NCBI GenBank assembly: GCA_027625915.1
Contig: JANTQA010000036.1
Span: 6,779,001 to 6,843,000 of the forward strand
DNA: 64,000 nt
Source of the DNA: Anaeramoeba flamelloides
Taxonomy: Eukaryota > Metamonada > Anaeramoebidae
Direction: 5' to 3'
The number at the start of each line of letters is the position of its first letter. Positions within the stretch are counted from its first letter, which is position 1. The notes under the pieces were generated by a model that saw only the letters and a list, made by a program, of their open reading frames with translations, had not been told where the DNA came from and searched no databases. A program made the position numbers and the translations under genes. Below are positions 1 to 11,277 of this stretch, piece after piece.

Positions 1-213
1 AAATTTTCGGTGGAAAAGAATAAAAAGAAAAACGAATTTGAAAAAGATTCAAAGTGTTTAAATGGGGAAACCAATTTTGAGAATAAAACAAAAGGGAAAG
101 AATAAAATAAAATAAAATAAAAAAAAAACAAATTTGTTTTTCTTTTTGGTTATTTCGGTAATTATTAGGCCGAATCAAAAAGCCAGAACAAAAGAAAAAA
201 ACAGTTCACATAC

Positions 214-366
214 CCTGTATCTAGGATCTTGGTATACTTTTTTTATCGCGACAATTTTCCCTGAAGAAGTAATTTTTGCTTTATAGACGATACCAAATGC
301 GCCTTTACCAATTTTTTTAACAAGCGTATATTTTTCAATCTTTTTTTCTTTTTTTTTGCTGCTCAT
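214..366 (-). CDS. GSK3: GSK3/shaggy-like protein kinase, first exon (gene continues past left edge)
   Basis: This is the 51-codon first exon of a Ser/Thr kinase. It reads from an ATG at 366 (MSSKKKEKK) into subdomain I (IGKGAFGIVYKA, the glycine-rich ATP loop) and subdomain II (VAIKK, the catalytic lysine). It stops at a GTATGT donor at 213 in phase 0, after KKVYQDPRYR. In GSK3 the same place reads KKVxQDxRfkNREL, so the exon break falls exactly before the expected NREL. This makes GSK3 more likely than another CMGC kinase. An upstream in-frame ATG at 390 is possible but gives an odd hydrophobic leader. No acceptor for the next exon is visible in 1-212, so the rest lies outside the window. 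GSK3 kinases act in the cytosol and nucleus on primed substrates. That role is family knowledge and is not shown here. Confidence 0.72.
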
Positions 367-825
367 AAGTATATTCGTTAATAATAACAAGAGAGATTCC
401 CAAGAGATCTGAAAATGTCTGAATTAGTATAAAAATAAGTTTAGTCAAAGAAAAAAAAAATGAAAAGAAGAAAGTGTTGCCCAAAAGAAATAAAGAAATT
501 TTTGAAGTTAGATTTTGTGTAATTGGATTTCGAAATATCGGATTTTCTTGGGAAAACATAAACTTGAATTAAAAATAAAGCAGGTACTTCTTCTTACTCT
601 TCTTCGAAAATTGTTTTTTGTACTCAAAATATTCTTCTTTATGATTGTGCGAAATTCTACAAACAGAAATTAAGGTTTTTTCAAAGACTTTGACATATTT
701 TGTTTATTTAAAAGAGAACAGATAGACTTTCTTTTAATAGGTCAACATATGTTAAAGATGTTTTTAGTTTGAAAAGCCAGAAAGGAATAATCATAACAAA
801 TATTCTCTATCTTGATAATTTTATA

Positions 826-1002
826 CTGGAATTTGAATAATAAATATGAAACAAATTTTCACTTCCTTTTCCGATACTTTTCTTTTATAAATTGAGTTTC
901 TCAATAAAGAAGGTTTAGATTTGTGGTATTTGTGGTCTCTATTTGAAAAAGGCAAATTGAAAATGAAGTGAAAATTTTTCGCTTTTAGAATTCAAATACT
1001 AG
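826..1002. mobile_element. Family C MITE, copy 1 (TA-flanked palindromic element)
   Basis: This 177-bp non-coding element has inverted ends of about 45 bp starting CTGGAATTTGAATAATAAAT and ending with the complement. The motif TTTTCACTTC lies inside the left end and GAAGTGAAAA inside the right end. TA precedes the left end, as in copies 2 and 5. It has no ORF and looks like a non-autonomous DNA transposon with a mariner-type TA target. The right end has drifted (ACTAG instead of ACCAG). Confidence 0.7.
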
Positions 1003-3131
1003 AAATTTATCCTTTGATAAAATAGGTAAAGGGATATAATTTTCTTGGAGAGAAAAATTTGATAGGCTCTATGGTGTGTTACCTTTACTTTTAATATTAA
1101 ATTTTTAAATGACTCTTTTCAAACTAGTTTATGAAAATTTCAAATTTGACAAAGTATTATTTTTTTGAGATACATTGATATTATATAATCGAATAAACTA
1201 AGTGTAAACAATCAGTAAATATGACACTGATCGTTTTCAAATTCTGCAATCTAAAAAGAAATTCTAAAATTTATTATATCTTTTAAAAATTCGATCAAAA
1301 AATGGAGTTCTCTTTATAAGATTATTTTTGTGTAAACACAATGAAATTTAATAGAAATTCCACAATTTCTTGAAAATTTTTAAAGAATTTCAATTGATAA
1401 TTGGAAATTTAACATTTACTCAAAATATCAATTAATTTACATTTAAATTTGAAATGAACTCCCCTATTCTTTTAGTTTTTAAATTCGATATTCTATTGTA
1501 ATAATCGGAAAAAAAAGAATGAGTTTTTTTTTTTGAAAAATGGTATTTATTTTACTGGTATTATTTTTTTTTTGATCATAATAAAAAATATTAGTGGATT
1601 TTAAAAAGAAAAATATGAATATATATATATATTTATCATTTTAGTCAAATATAGACTTTATTTTGGGGTGCGAATCTAAGTACCCATCTGAAATTGCTTA
1701 TTTAGTAACATATGGGTTTTTTTCAAGTTTCTTCTGTTTTGGAATTTTGGTAGCAAAAACTTACTTAATTTTGGATTAAAAAATATTTTTTTCTTTAATT
1801 AAAGGAGTATAAGAGTATAACTAACTATGATATACTAAAATGTATTTATTTTTTTAAACTATTTCGTATCATAACCTGAATAAATTTTTTTTTTGAAGAT
1901 TGGAATTAAATTTGAACATTATTTTGTTTGTATACATGTTTTTATTCATTGACTCATAACTTTTATTAATGACAATTAATAATAAAAACAATCTTCAAGG
2001 AAATTTGGATACAATATAATAAAAAATTTATTGCATTATAAAATTTGAAAAAAAAGTAAAAATTTGATTACTATAATACCAAACTTATTTTTAATGCTAT
2101 TTTTTGAAATGGATTATTACTTTTTAAAATATGATTCAATTTCTCACATTTTTGAAAGATTTTAAAATCCAAATATTTCTGAATTATTCCGAAAAAAATA
2201 TTTTCAAAAAAATTATTCTTATTATTGATTAAGAAAAGTAAATAAAAATACACCTTAAAAAAAATAAACTACCCAATTTTAAAATGACTGGGGATAAAAT
2301 ATATACTTTATACCAAAAAAATTCCAATATTTATTTTAAACATCAGAGAAAATACAATTTTTTTATTCAATTCATTTTTCTTCTTGATATTTTTTCTTCT
2401 TTTTGTTTAAGTATATAACCTGATTAAAAAACAAACAATTAGGCTATAAGTGTTCCCAAAATCTTTTTTAAGATCTGGAAATTTTAACTTATAATCTATA
2501 GAAATACAATTTCATTTTCATTATTTTTAAAATAAGTATTAATATTACATTCTTATTCTTTGATTGAGAATAACAAATTCAACTAATGTTTTCGAAATGA
2601 TATTTTTAGACATTTAATTTAACAACCTTATTTGACTCGAAGACAAAATTTTTACTCTTTTAATTTGATTGTAACAGTAATAATTAATCATCATTATAGA
2701 AATTGAAATAAAAATTTTCATTTATTAATTGGAAAAAAAACAGTATACAACCAATTTCTATGTTTTAGTTTATTTTGCTGTACAGATGAAACTTATTAAT
2801 TATTTTTGGAGACAATGTAACAATCCAACATAACTCAATAGTCTAAAATCATTGACAAATGATCTTTTAAAGTTGGTGTTATTTATTGAAAGCGTTTTTA
2901 AATTTAAAAAACCGAGACTAATTTTCTTTTTCATTTTCATGTTTCTTAACAAGGTGTTCGAGTTCACGTATCTCAAAATTTCTTGATGAATTCTTCATTT
3001 AAAAAATAATATAAAATGGTTTTTTTAATCCAAATTGGAGAATAATTGAAAAAAAATTCCTTTATATATTAAATGAGATTGGAAAAAATTCTGTTGAGAG
3101 CTATTTGTTGAATTAGAAACCGGTACCTTAA

Positions 3132-3686
3132 GGTTTACAATCCCTGAAACTGGAAAAAAGATTATCTTGTATTGGGTATGTCAACTTGTTATTTTGGTTC
3201 TTAGCTGATCGATCCACAACTAAGTTTGGATCGTATAGGTGGTTGAAAAATGCTATTTTTGCCATTTTATTTTTTTTTTTTTTCCGAAATCCAGATTGAT
3301 GAGTCTAAGATTAATTAATTGGAAGATATTTAATTAGTAATTGAGTTTTTTGTTTTCTATGTTGAAATTTTTATTTACGCTTTGTATTATTTGATGCTTG
3401 TAAAAAAAAATTTTTTTATTTACTCCTAACTCTGTAAAAGAAAAATGATAATTTCAATTGACAACCCAAAAATTAACACTTTCAATTCAATACCTTCCAA
3501 TTGTTTAATCTTAGACTCATCAATCTGGATTTCGGAAAAAAAAAAAAATAAAATGACAAAAATAGCATTTTTCAACCACCTATACGATCCAAACTTAGTT
3601 GTGGATCGATCAGCTAAGAACCAAAATAACAAGTTGACACACCCAATACAAGATAATCTTTTTTCCAGTTTCAGGGATTGTAAACC
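3132..3686. mobile_element. Family A long-arm MITE, copy 1 (TTAA-flanked)
   Basis: This is an inverted-repeat element with arms of about 200 bp (3132-3330 and 3490-3686) around a loop of about 160 bp. The two arms differ by only a few bases, including the stretch GCTGATCGATCCACAACTAA and its complement. TTAA stands directly outside both ends, the target duplication typical of piggyBac-type transposons. No transposase is encoded, and ORFs in the arms are by-products of the palindrome. The near-identical arms suggest this copy is younger than the second one at 11278-11848. Confidence 0.8.
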
Positions 3687-4063
3687 TTAAGAATGAAATA
3701 CTGAAATAAATTCATATTTTTACTATTTCTTATGATATTTGAATTTTCTTCATATAATTAAACATTTTTTGCTGATAGAACAAATTTATAAGAACAAAAA
3801 CAGATTGCTTAGGATATAGATATCTTTATAATTTTTAAAAAACAAAATTTTAAAACAGTTCTTCAATTTTGTAAAGTTCTCGACTATTTTTTTTTCTTTC
3901 ATTGAAATTTGAATCCCAATTTGTACTCACTAATCTTTAGGTGAATCCAAACCAATTCCCAATCAGACAAAAATGGAATTCTATGGATAAAAACAACCAA
4001 TGAATAATGTTTAAAATTTTTCATTTTTTTGTAAAATAACCAGAAAAAATTATTCTTTGCTGA

Positions 4064-7000
4064 ATGTCGGTCGACAAACCTACAAAGAAGGAAGAAAGAT
4101 ACCAAAAACAAATAGAGTCAATGTGTAAGGATTTAGATCCTGTCACACTTTATTCTGAAAAAATAGATCTTGAAGAGCAATTACGAATCTCCAAAGAAAG
4201 CCAAACAAACAAGGAAAATAAAATCTCTCACTTAGAAACAAAATTTCAACTTACAAAAGAGAAATTGATTGAATCTGAACAAATCATTGAGCGATCTTTC
4301 AAAAAAACAAAAACATATGAAGAAAAAACAAAAACACAAGAAAAAGAATTAATCAAAATTCAAGAAGAAAACAACAAACTTCGGGAGCAATTCAAAAGCA
4401 TGGAAACAAAGTTTCAAATCTTTAATTCAATCAAGACGTTAGGACAAGAGGATTTAAAGCAAAAAGTAATTACCTTAGAGCTAGAATTGAAAAACGAGAG
4501 AGAACAAAAACAGAACAAGCAAACTGAATTTGAAAAGAATTTACAAACCGATTGTCAATTAAAAAGCAGCCAATTAAACCTTGAGGCTAAGAAATCGAAA
4601 GAAAAAATCAATGATCTTGAATTGCATGTTCAATCACTTCTCAAGGAAAGAGACTTTTGGAAAAAATTGGTTAGTGCACGATCCAAAGAAAAAGAAAACG
4701 AAAAAGAAAATAAAAAAAAAATGGGAATGGAAATAGAAACAGAAATGGCTCAAGATCAAGAAAAAGAAAAACAAAAACAAAAGCAAAACAAATTAATAAA
4801 TAATTATGAAAACCAAAATATGCTAACGATGATTCCGATTTCACGATTTGAGCACATGAAAAAAACACTTCGAACAGAGTATTTAAATTTAAAGCAATCT
4901 TTAGAAAGGGTGCGCAAAGAACTGTTACGAGAAAAGGAGACATCTGAAATTCGAAAAAGGAAAGTAGACCATTTACATTTAAGGGAACAACAATTGTTAA
5001 AGAACATCGAGTCAAGTAATAAGGATCAAGTGAAGATCAAAAAAATTGTTGAGGGGTTTGAAAAGGAGCAGAATAGGTTAGAAAGGACCATTTTAAACCA
5101 AGAGGAGATTATTAAAGACTTAAATGAGGATTTAAGAAAGATCAAACAGAACAATTCACAAAAAGAGGAAGGAATTGAAAAGTATAAATTCCAAATTGAG
5201 CAATTGGAAAAAAGGCAAAAATCATTAATTGATGAGTTACATCGCAAATCCGAATTATTATTTGGTGTGAAGGAGGCCCAAATAGATATGAACAATAAAT
5301 TAAGATTTGAAAGGAACGAATTGAAAAATGATTTAATAAAAAGTGAAAATCAATGCAAAGGCCAGATTAGACAAATTGAAACTTTGAATGAAAGATTAGT
5401 TGAATTTGAAAAAATGTTGAATGAAAACAAGACCTTAAATGAACAGGCTGAAGAATTGAATGAAAATTTAATAAAAATTAAGGATCAAAACGAATTTTTT
5501 GAAAAGGAATTAGAATTTATTAAAAATTCGACCAATAACGAACAAAAAACTATTTTAAATTTATATGAAAAGTTAGATCAAGCCTCAGGTGACAATAATA
5601 ATTTAAAAATTGAATTATTAAAAATTACTAGGCTTGAGGAAAAAATAAAACGAATGGAAAATGAAAAATTGAAATTAAAACAATCATTAGAAAAGGAAAG
5701 AAAATCTTCTGATCGATTATTAAATTCTCTTTCCAACACAGAAAAGAGAGCCATTGAATTGGAAAGGCGGTTATTAAAAATTAAACAGCTTGAAAATGAT
5801 GTTTCTGAATTGCAAACCAATTTAAAAAAATCAAAAGATTTAATATTTAATCTTCGTGCGGACAAAAAGAAATTCCAACAACAAAAATTGGAAATCCAAG
5901 ACCGACTAGATCAGCAAGTGTTAAAGCATAGCCAAGATTTGCAACGGCTGCAAAAATTAAAACAACAAATCAAAAAATATGAAGAGAATAATAATTATAA
6001 TCCTAATAATATCGAGAATGGAAATCAAACGGGAATGCAATTGGAAAATGAAATAAATGGCAATAAAGACGAGAGAAATAATAATAACGATAATAATAAT
6101 AATAATAATTTCCATATGATATTAGAACTAAAAAAAAAAGTAGAAAAAATGAAAGGCAAGAATGAAAAACTTCAAAATGAAATCAATATATATAAAGAAA
6201 AATTCTTCAATAAAAATGATAATGAAAAAACGATTTCTAAAAACGAACAATTATTATTAGAAAGTAATAAAAAATTAAGACAAGAAAACAAAAAAATAAA
6301 TTTAAAATTTTCAAAATTTGAAGAAAGATTAAAATTACAAAAAACGAACCATAATAAATTAAAAAAACAATTTACAATGGTTAGTGAAAAAAAGAATACT
6401 TTAGAAAATGAAAAGAAATTACTTCAAGATGAAATCTCCGGTTGGGGTGAAAAAGTAGATGAAATGTTAAATCAATATTATTCCAAAAAGGAATTTAAAC
6501 TATTAAAAAAACAAATAGCTGACAAAAATGAAGAAATAAATAATTTGAAAAATCAAATAAACGAAAATGAAAAAATGAAAAACCAAATAGAAGATCAATA
6601 TTTAAAACAAATCTCTGAAAATGAAAGAAAATTCCAAAAGGAACTTTTAGAATTAAAAAATCAATCAAAACTTGAAATTAATAAAATTCAAAGTGGAGAA
6701 AATGACAAAATGAAAGAATTCATAGAAAACGAAAAAAGTAAATTAAATTTAATTCATGAATCAAAAATTGAATCATTGAATCAAAAGTTTTTAAACGATC
6801 AACAAAAAACAAAAAAAGAAAACTTAGCCAAAGTTAATGAAAAAATCATCAAAAACAACCAATTGATCAATGATAAAAAGAAACTGAAGCAAAAATTAAA
6901 AATATTTGAATCAAACAAAAAAAAGGAAATCCAAGTTCTAATCAATAAGCATAAAGCGGAGTTGATCAAGAAATTAAATGAACAGAAATTAAGCCTTTCA

Positions 7001-7585
7001 AAGGAAAATATTCAACAAATGCAAGAGAAAGAAATTAGCTTAAATAAGAAATTTGAAAAAGAATTAAATAAAAAGGAGCAAGAAATTAATATATTGAAAA
7101 CAAATACAAGGTCTAATTTAAAAGGAGGCAATGTTACTTTACAACAGCAACAAAAACAACAGCAGGAATTGGTGGAAAAAGTTCAAAATAAATTGATTGA
7201 AGAATTTAAAAAAAAATTAAAAGCAAAAGAGAAAAATAAACAAAAGGAAATTCAAAAAATTAAAAATGATTATGAAAAAAAAATTCAAAATTTCATCCTT
7301 CAAGAAAAGGAAAAAGATAAAGTTCTCAATGAAAACAATAATAAAATGAAATCTCAAATTTTACACACAAAAAAATCTGACCAAGTTTTAAAGAAAGCAA
7401 AAAATTTAGTTGGATTATCCATCAAAACTATTTATCAATTGAAATCTAAATTAAATAACAACGGTTTAGATTTGGACAATAAAAGAAAATTCGATCAATT
7501 AAATCAGCTGAAAGATTCAGAAACGGATTTAGATTTACAGGCAAAACGCAAAATTTTCCGTTCAAATAAACCAAATGAAAATTAA
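4064..7585 (+). CDS. Long coiled-coil protein, TPR/Mlp1-like nuclear basket candidate
   Basis: This is a single-exon gene of 1173 aa, ATG to TAA, almost entirely coiled coil. Three spots resemble human TPR and yeast Mlp1 in the same order. LLKERDFWKKLVSAR (residues about 193-207) resembles RQRDMYRILLSQ. QEEIIKDLNEDLRKIK (about 345-360) resembles QEQIINTMTQDLR. ENEKKLLQDEISGW, followed by a Y..KEFKLLKKQI segment (about 782-815), resembles AEKKLLEEDVKRW..EEYRKLL. The C-terminal KAKNLVGLS (about 1109-1117) resembles the AKSKIAHLAGV region of TPR. A basic tail (AKRKIFRSNK) could be a nuclear signal. TPR proteins form the basket filaments of the nuclear pore, and at 1173 aa this one would be about half the usual length. 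An Asn-rich insert lies near residue 645. Coiled coils give false matches, so another filament protein cannot be excluded. Confidence 0.9.
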   Translation: MSVDKPTKKEERYQKQIESMCKDLDPVTLYSEKIDLEEQLRISKESQTNKENKISHLETKFQLTKEKLIESEQIIERSFKKTKTYEEKTKTQEKELIKIQEENNKLREQFKSMETKFQIFNSIKTLGQEDLKQKVITLELELKNEREQKQNKQTEFEKNLQTDCQLKSSQLNLEAKKSKEKINDLELHVQSLLKERDFWKKLVSARSKEKENEKENKKKMGMEIETEMAQDQEKEKQKQKQNKLINNYENQNMLTMIPISRFEHMKKTLRTEYLNLKQSLERVRKELLREKETSEIRKRKVDHLHLREQQLLKNIESSNKDQVKIKKIVEGFEKEQNRLERTILNQEEIIKDLNEDLRKIKQNNSQKEEGIEKYKFQIEQLEKRQKSLIDELHRKSELLFGVKEAQIDMNNKLRFERNELKNDLIKSENQCKGQIRQIETLNERLVEFEKMLNENKTLNEQAEELNENLIKIKDQNEFFEKELEFIKNSTNNEQKTILNLYEKLDQASGDNNNLKIELLKITRLEEKIKRMENEKLKLKQSLEKERKSSDRLLNSLSNTEKRAIELERRLLKIKQLENDVSELQTNLKKSKDLIFNLRADKKKFQQQKLEIQDRLDQQVLKHSQDLQRLQKLKQQIKKYEENNNYNPNNIENGNQTGMQLENEINGNKDERNNNNDNNNNNNFHMILELKKKVEKMKGKNEKLQNEINIYKEKFFNKNDNEKTISKNEQLLLESNKKLRQENKKINLKFSKFEERLKLQKTNHNKLKKQFTMVSEKKNTLENEKKLLQDEISGWGEKVDEMLNQYYSKKEFKLLKKQIADKNEEINNLKNQINENEKMKNQIEDQYLKQISENERKFQKELLELKNQSKLEINKIQSGENDKMKEFIENEKSKLNLIHESKIESLNQKFLNDQQKTKKENLAKVNEKIIKNNQLINDKKKLKQKLKIFESNKKKEIQVLINKHKAELIKKLNEQKLSLSKENIQQMQEKEISLNKKFEKELNKKEQEINILKTNTRSNLKGGNVTLQQQQKQQQELVEKVQNKLIEEFKKKLKAKEKNKQKEIQKIKNDYEKKIQNFILQEKEKDKVLNENNNKMKSQILHTKKSDQVLKKAKNLVGLSIKTIYQLKSKLNNNGLDLDNKRKFDQLNQLKDSETDLDLQAKRKIFRSNKPNEN

Positions 7586-8398
7586 TTATTTTTATTGTTG
7601 CTACTATTGCAAATTAATATTAAAGTTTATGCTTTCGGCTTTTTATTTTTTCTTTACATTTTCTCATTTTATTCAAGAATATAATATTTTATTAAATATC
7701 TTCTTTCTTTCTTTCTTTTTTTCTTTTTTCGTTTAATACTTTTAAATAAATATTTTTAAAAAATTGATTATATTGATTTGATTTGATTAATTGGTTGGTT
7801 GGCTTTATTTTAAAAGAAGGAAACTTTTTATTTTTTCTTTAAAAGAAAAAATAAATCAAATGTATTTTCAAACTTTGATAAAAAATGTGAAAATTATTAT
7901 ATTTCAAATTTGGTCAAATTTCAAAATTGGTCAAATTCTCATTTTTTTCTCAAAATAGTCAATTCAGTTTGAATATATAGACTGTAGGTATTTAAAACAC
8001 CCCTTTTTGGGTAGGTTCAGCTTTTTTAGAGCATGTTAGAGTGGTATGTTCGAGAATTTTGGCAAGGATTTTGAAAATTAAAATAATTAAGAGACCAATT
8101 AGGCTGGTAGAACTTATTTAAAGGGAAAAAATTCCACATTGAACTTTGGTAGCTAAAATTGGGTTTTAAACATATTTTTAAAAATGTTTAGTATTGATGA
8201 TTTCAAAATTTTCGATTTTTCAATAGTTTAAGTAATAAAATATTACCAATCGTTAAATAATATTTTTGTTTTTTCTTCCCACAATCACTAAAAAAACATT
8301 AAAATCTTTCATACTCAAAAAATAATATTGAATAGACTTTTCAAAAATATATAAAACTTCAATTTGATCAATTTTGTATTTTTACCAAATTTTTATTA

Positions 8399-8594
8399 CA
8401 GTCAGTTTCACTTTTAAGGCACAAACTTTCAACGAAATTTAAGGCACAATAAAAATCTCCAATTAAGGCATAAAAGTCAAATTCTAGTAAAAAAAATTGT
8501 AAAAAAAAAATATCCAATTTTTGTGCTTTAATTTGAGATTTTTTTGTGCCTCAAATTTCGTTGAAAGTTTGTGCCTTAAAAGTGAAACTGACTG
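8399..8594. mobile_element. Family B mariner-type MITE, copy 1
   Basis: This 196-bp element is nearly a full palindrome. It starts CAGTCAGTTTCACTTTTAAG, ends with the exact complement and is flanked by TA on both sides. An internal pair of AAGGCACA boxes repeats in each arm. A CAGT start and TA flanks are the hallmarks of Tc1/mariner elements. It encodes nothing. The arms are almost identical, so this is the best preserved copy of the family here. Confidence 0.85.
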
Positions 8595-9014
8595 TATAAC
8601 TGTTGTGTAAAAAAAATTGACAAGGGTTGTTTAAGTGCATAATAATATGAAAAAATAAAATTGAAAATTCTCAGTTAGACAAAATCATTACTTCAATTAT
8701 CATTTCATCCTTCTTAATGGATTTTGTTCAAAATATAATCACCATTACAGTTTGTAAAAATCTTGAAAGTGTTAACTTTATTGGTATTCAAGTACTGCGA
8801 TTTTTAATAGTCTATGTCTAGAAAAAAAAGGTCTATTTTGGGGTAAAAATTTTTAAATGGATGTAACAATGAATTTTCATTAAATTCAACTTTAAATATT
8901 TTTTTGTAGATATAATATATAATAGTTTTGAAAACAATCTTCTCATCAAAAAAAAAAACACAAACACAGAAAAAAAAAATAACTGATGATAAATATCCAG
9001 TCCTGTAGATTACT

Positions 9015-9110
9015 GGAGAGTGCCTAGTATTTTCAGAATTCAAAAGAAGGGAATAAAATCTTTGATTTTATTCTATTCTTTAAAATTAGGGAATGTCAAA
9101 GGAAAAGTGT
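9015..9110. repeat. Family D fragment (TTCAGRATTCAAAAGAA palindrome unit)
   Basis: The stretch TTTTCAGAATTCAAAAGAAG, followed by a stem around TAAAATCTTTGATTTTA and a complement ending in TTCTTTAAAATT, matches the unit seen at 51665-51730 and, more diverged, at 20720-20790 and 52150-52210. It is a solo copy of one module of the family D composite. Confidence 0.55.
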
Positions 9111-10889
9111 CCTGGGATTTTTTTATTATTTGGAATAAAACGGAAATTTATTTAATTTTCAGTTTATTTCAAAAATTAAAAAAAGGTCTAAGCGCAAAAT
9201 CAAACAATATATAGTTTTTCCAATCTCAAAGAATAAATTATTCAATAGCCTGAATAAAAGATTACCTATTAGAAATATATTTATCAGATTTAAAATACTT
9301 TCTGAAATATAATATTATAACCTATTAACTATGAAAAAAAATATTCAAATTTTTTATGATAAAATTTCATAAAAATCTTAATAGAAAATGGAAATTTTGA
9401 TTTTTCAACGTAAATTGTAAAATATATTTAAGGATCTAGTCAAATACCATGGATTTGGTCCATAAACAAGTGATGACTTGAAACCTAAAAAGATTATTAT
9501 GAAATTTCCCTTGTTTTGAATAAACAATAAAAAAAAATTGAAATAACCTTATTGGAAAAATCATCAACATCAAAAAAAATATTAAATAGAATTTCAATTC
9601 CCCTAAAAATCCAATTTTAAAATAAAGATTAATGCAGTTTTTTTTAATTTTCTAAAGTGTTAAATTCTTCAAATTGCGAACACATTGTTTTCTATTAGTA
9701 TACAACAATGGAATTCGAATTAATCTAATTTGTGATTAAATTGTAAATCTCTATATTTGGAAAATATGGATTTTGAAATTTTCTTTTGAAAATAATAACT
9801 TATTTGAGAATAGTTAAAATTTAAAAAAAAAAATCTTTGAAATCTGGAAAAAAAACAAAGAACTACACTTTAAAATTAACACAGTTGTTTTCAAAATGAT
9901 AAATCACAACAATTCTAATTTGAAATTTAGAATTGTTCTTTAACATTTTTTTTCTTAAATTGTCCCTCTTTTTTGATTTTTGATTTTTTGAAATCGAGTA
10001 CACTATCACAGGTTGGTTTTTTTTTTATTGGTATTATGCCCCATTAAAATTACAATTTTTTTTAAACTATTTCAGAAAATTATTGTTAACCGCAATTACT
10101 CTACCCTTAAAATTCTTTTTCTGATTCAAGATATTATATTAACCAAAAATTTCTTGTTATCAAAGGGCCTTTATTAACTTTTAATATTTATTATAATTGA
10201 AGTTATTAAAAAGTGTAAAATTAGTAAATATTTATTTGTTTTTGTAAAATTTTTTCATAATTATGTTGTGTAATTTAGTTTGTCTTGTGTTTGGTTAAGA
10301 ATTTCAGTCTGAAAAATCTTTTTATTTAGAAATTATTTGAAGAATTGTTCTTTGTCCTGTGAGTTTAGATACTGGTAATATAGAACAACTAAGAGAAGTA
10401 GATTTTAATAAATATTCAAAATTATTTTTTGCATATATTGACAAAAGGGATTGAAACTGATTCATACAATTTCTTTTTAATTATTTTTTTTAGCCTATCT
10501 TTGTGTCGAGATTTTGATCCGCTTTAATGAATTAGCATCTAGAAAGGAGAAGCTTAGAATCAAATTATATTGTTATTAGACGTAAACCAAATTAGTGTTA
10601 CATGATTCAAATGTCTCTTAAAAATCGATTAATCAAGTCGTAATTTTTGTTGATCTCATCAATTAAAAATCATACTAATATAAGTTATAAACCAATAATT
10701 TCATAAAAAAAAATATACATATAGCCACAAATTTAACAGGTAAATTATCAATATTCAGACAAGAGAGTTGCAAAATATCTTTCTTAAATTTGTGGCGAAA
10801 TGTAGATTAATAAACCAAAAAAAATATCGAATAAATTAAATAATTAACCAAAGAATTTTTTGACCAATTATTTCTAAAATCTTCGAAAT

Positions 10890-11260
10890 TTATTGATGTT
10901 ACAATTATCTTTATAAAAAGGAAAATCAAAATAATTAGTCTTTGGGTTTTTATATTGATGATTATCTAGTTAATCTTTGAAATTAAAAAAATGAAAAAAT
11001 AGTTACTTTTGGGGTTTTTAAATAAAAAATATAATTATTTTTGAATACTATTATTTTGAGTTTTCGATTTTTCAATTTGAGAAAGAATTTTAAAAAAATT
11101 GCCATTATGAAAATTTTTTAATTGTAATACTGAGTAAAAAATGTTAGAATTTACTGTGCAATAAGATTTATAATAGATTTTTTATGGCTATTTAAGCTAT
11201 TAAACACTAATATCATTTACACCCAATTAAAACATAATTAGATTAAAGAGAAATATATGA
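10890..11260 (-). repeat. Repeat F, copy 1
   Basis: Read on the minus strand, this 370-bp non-coding stretch aligns by eye with 39955-40320. Shared words include TTTTAATTGGGTGTAAATG against TTTTAATTAGGTGTAAATG, ATTTCAAAGATTAAC, and TTTCCTTTTTATAAA. Identity looks around 75-80 percent. It is an old dispersed repeat with no clear terminal repeats. Confidence 0.6.
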
Positions 11261-11277
11261 TGAAACTAATTCCTTAA

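Larger units (their letters stand above)
367..4063. other. Intergenic desert with two palindromic elements
   Basis: No gene is supported in this stretch. It separates the divergent GSK3-like and TPR-like genes. It holds one family C element (826-1002) and one family A element (3132-3686). Short ORFs here have AT-driven composition and no recognisable domain. A 45-bp segment at 2642-2690 recurs at about 41270-41315, which indicates a further old dispersed repeat. Confidence 0.6.

Noticed and set aside
2071-2253. Several 60-70 codon frames rich in Phe, Ile, Asn and Lys in deserts (also 8804, 16676, 16889, 28066, 35987, 49101)
   Set aside because: No domain, no splice context, composition equal to intergenic DNA; expected by chance at this AT content.
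3426-3690. Overlapping frames on both strands at 3.4-3.7 kb
   Set aside because: They lie in the right arm of the family A palindrome; mirrored frames are a by-product of the inverted repeat.
7241-7300. Possible alternative genetic code or stop recoding
   Set aside because: All supported genes read through with standard code and end at TAA or TGA where expected.
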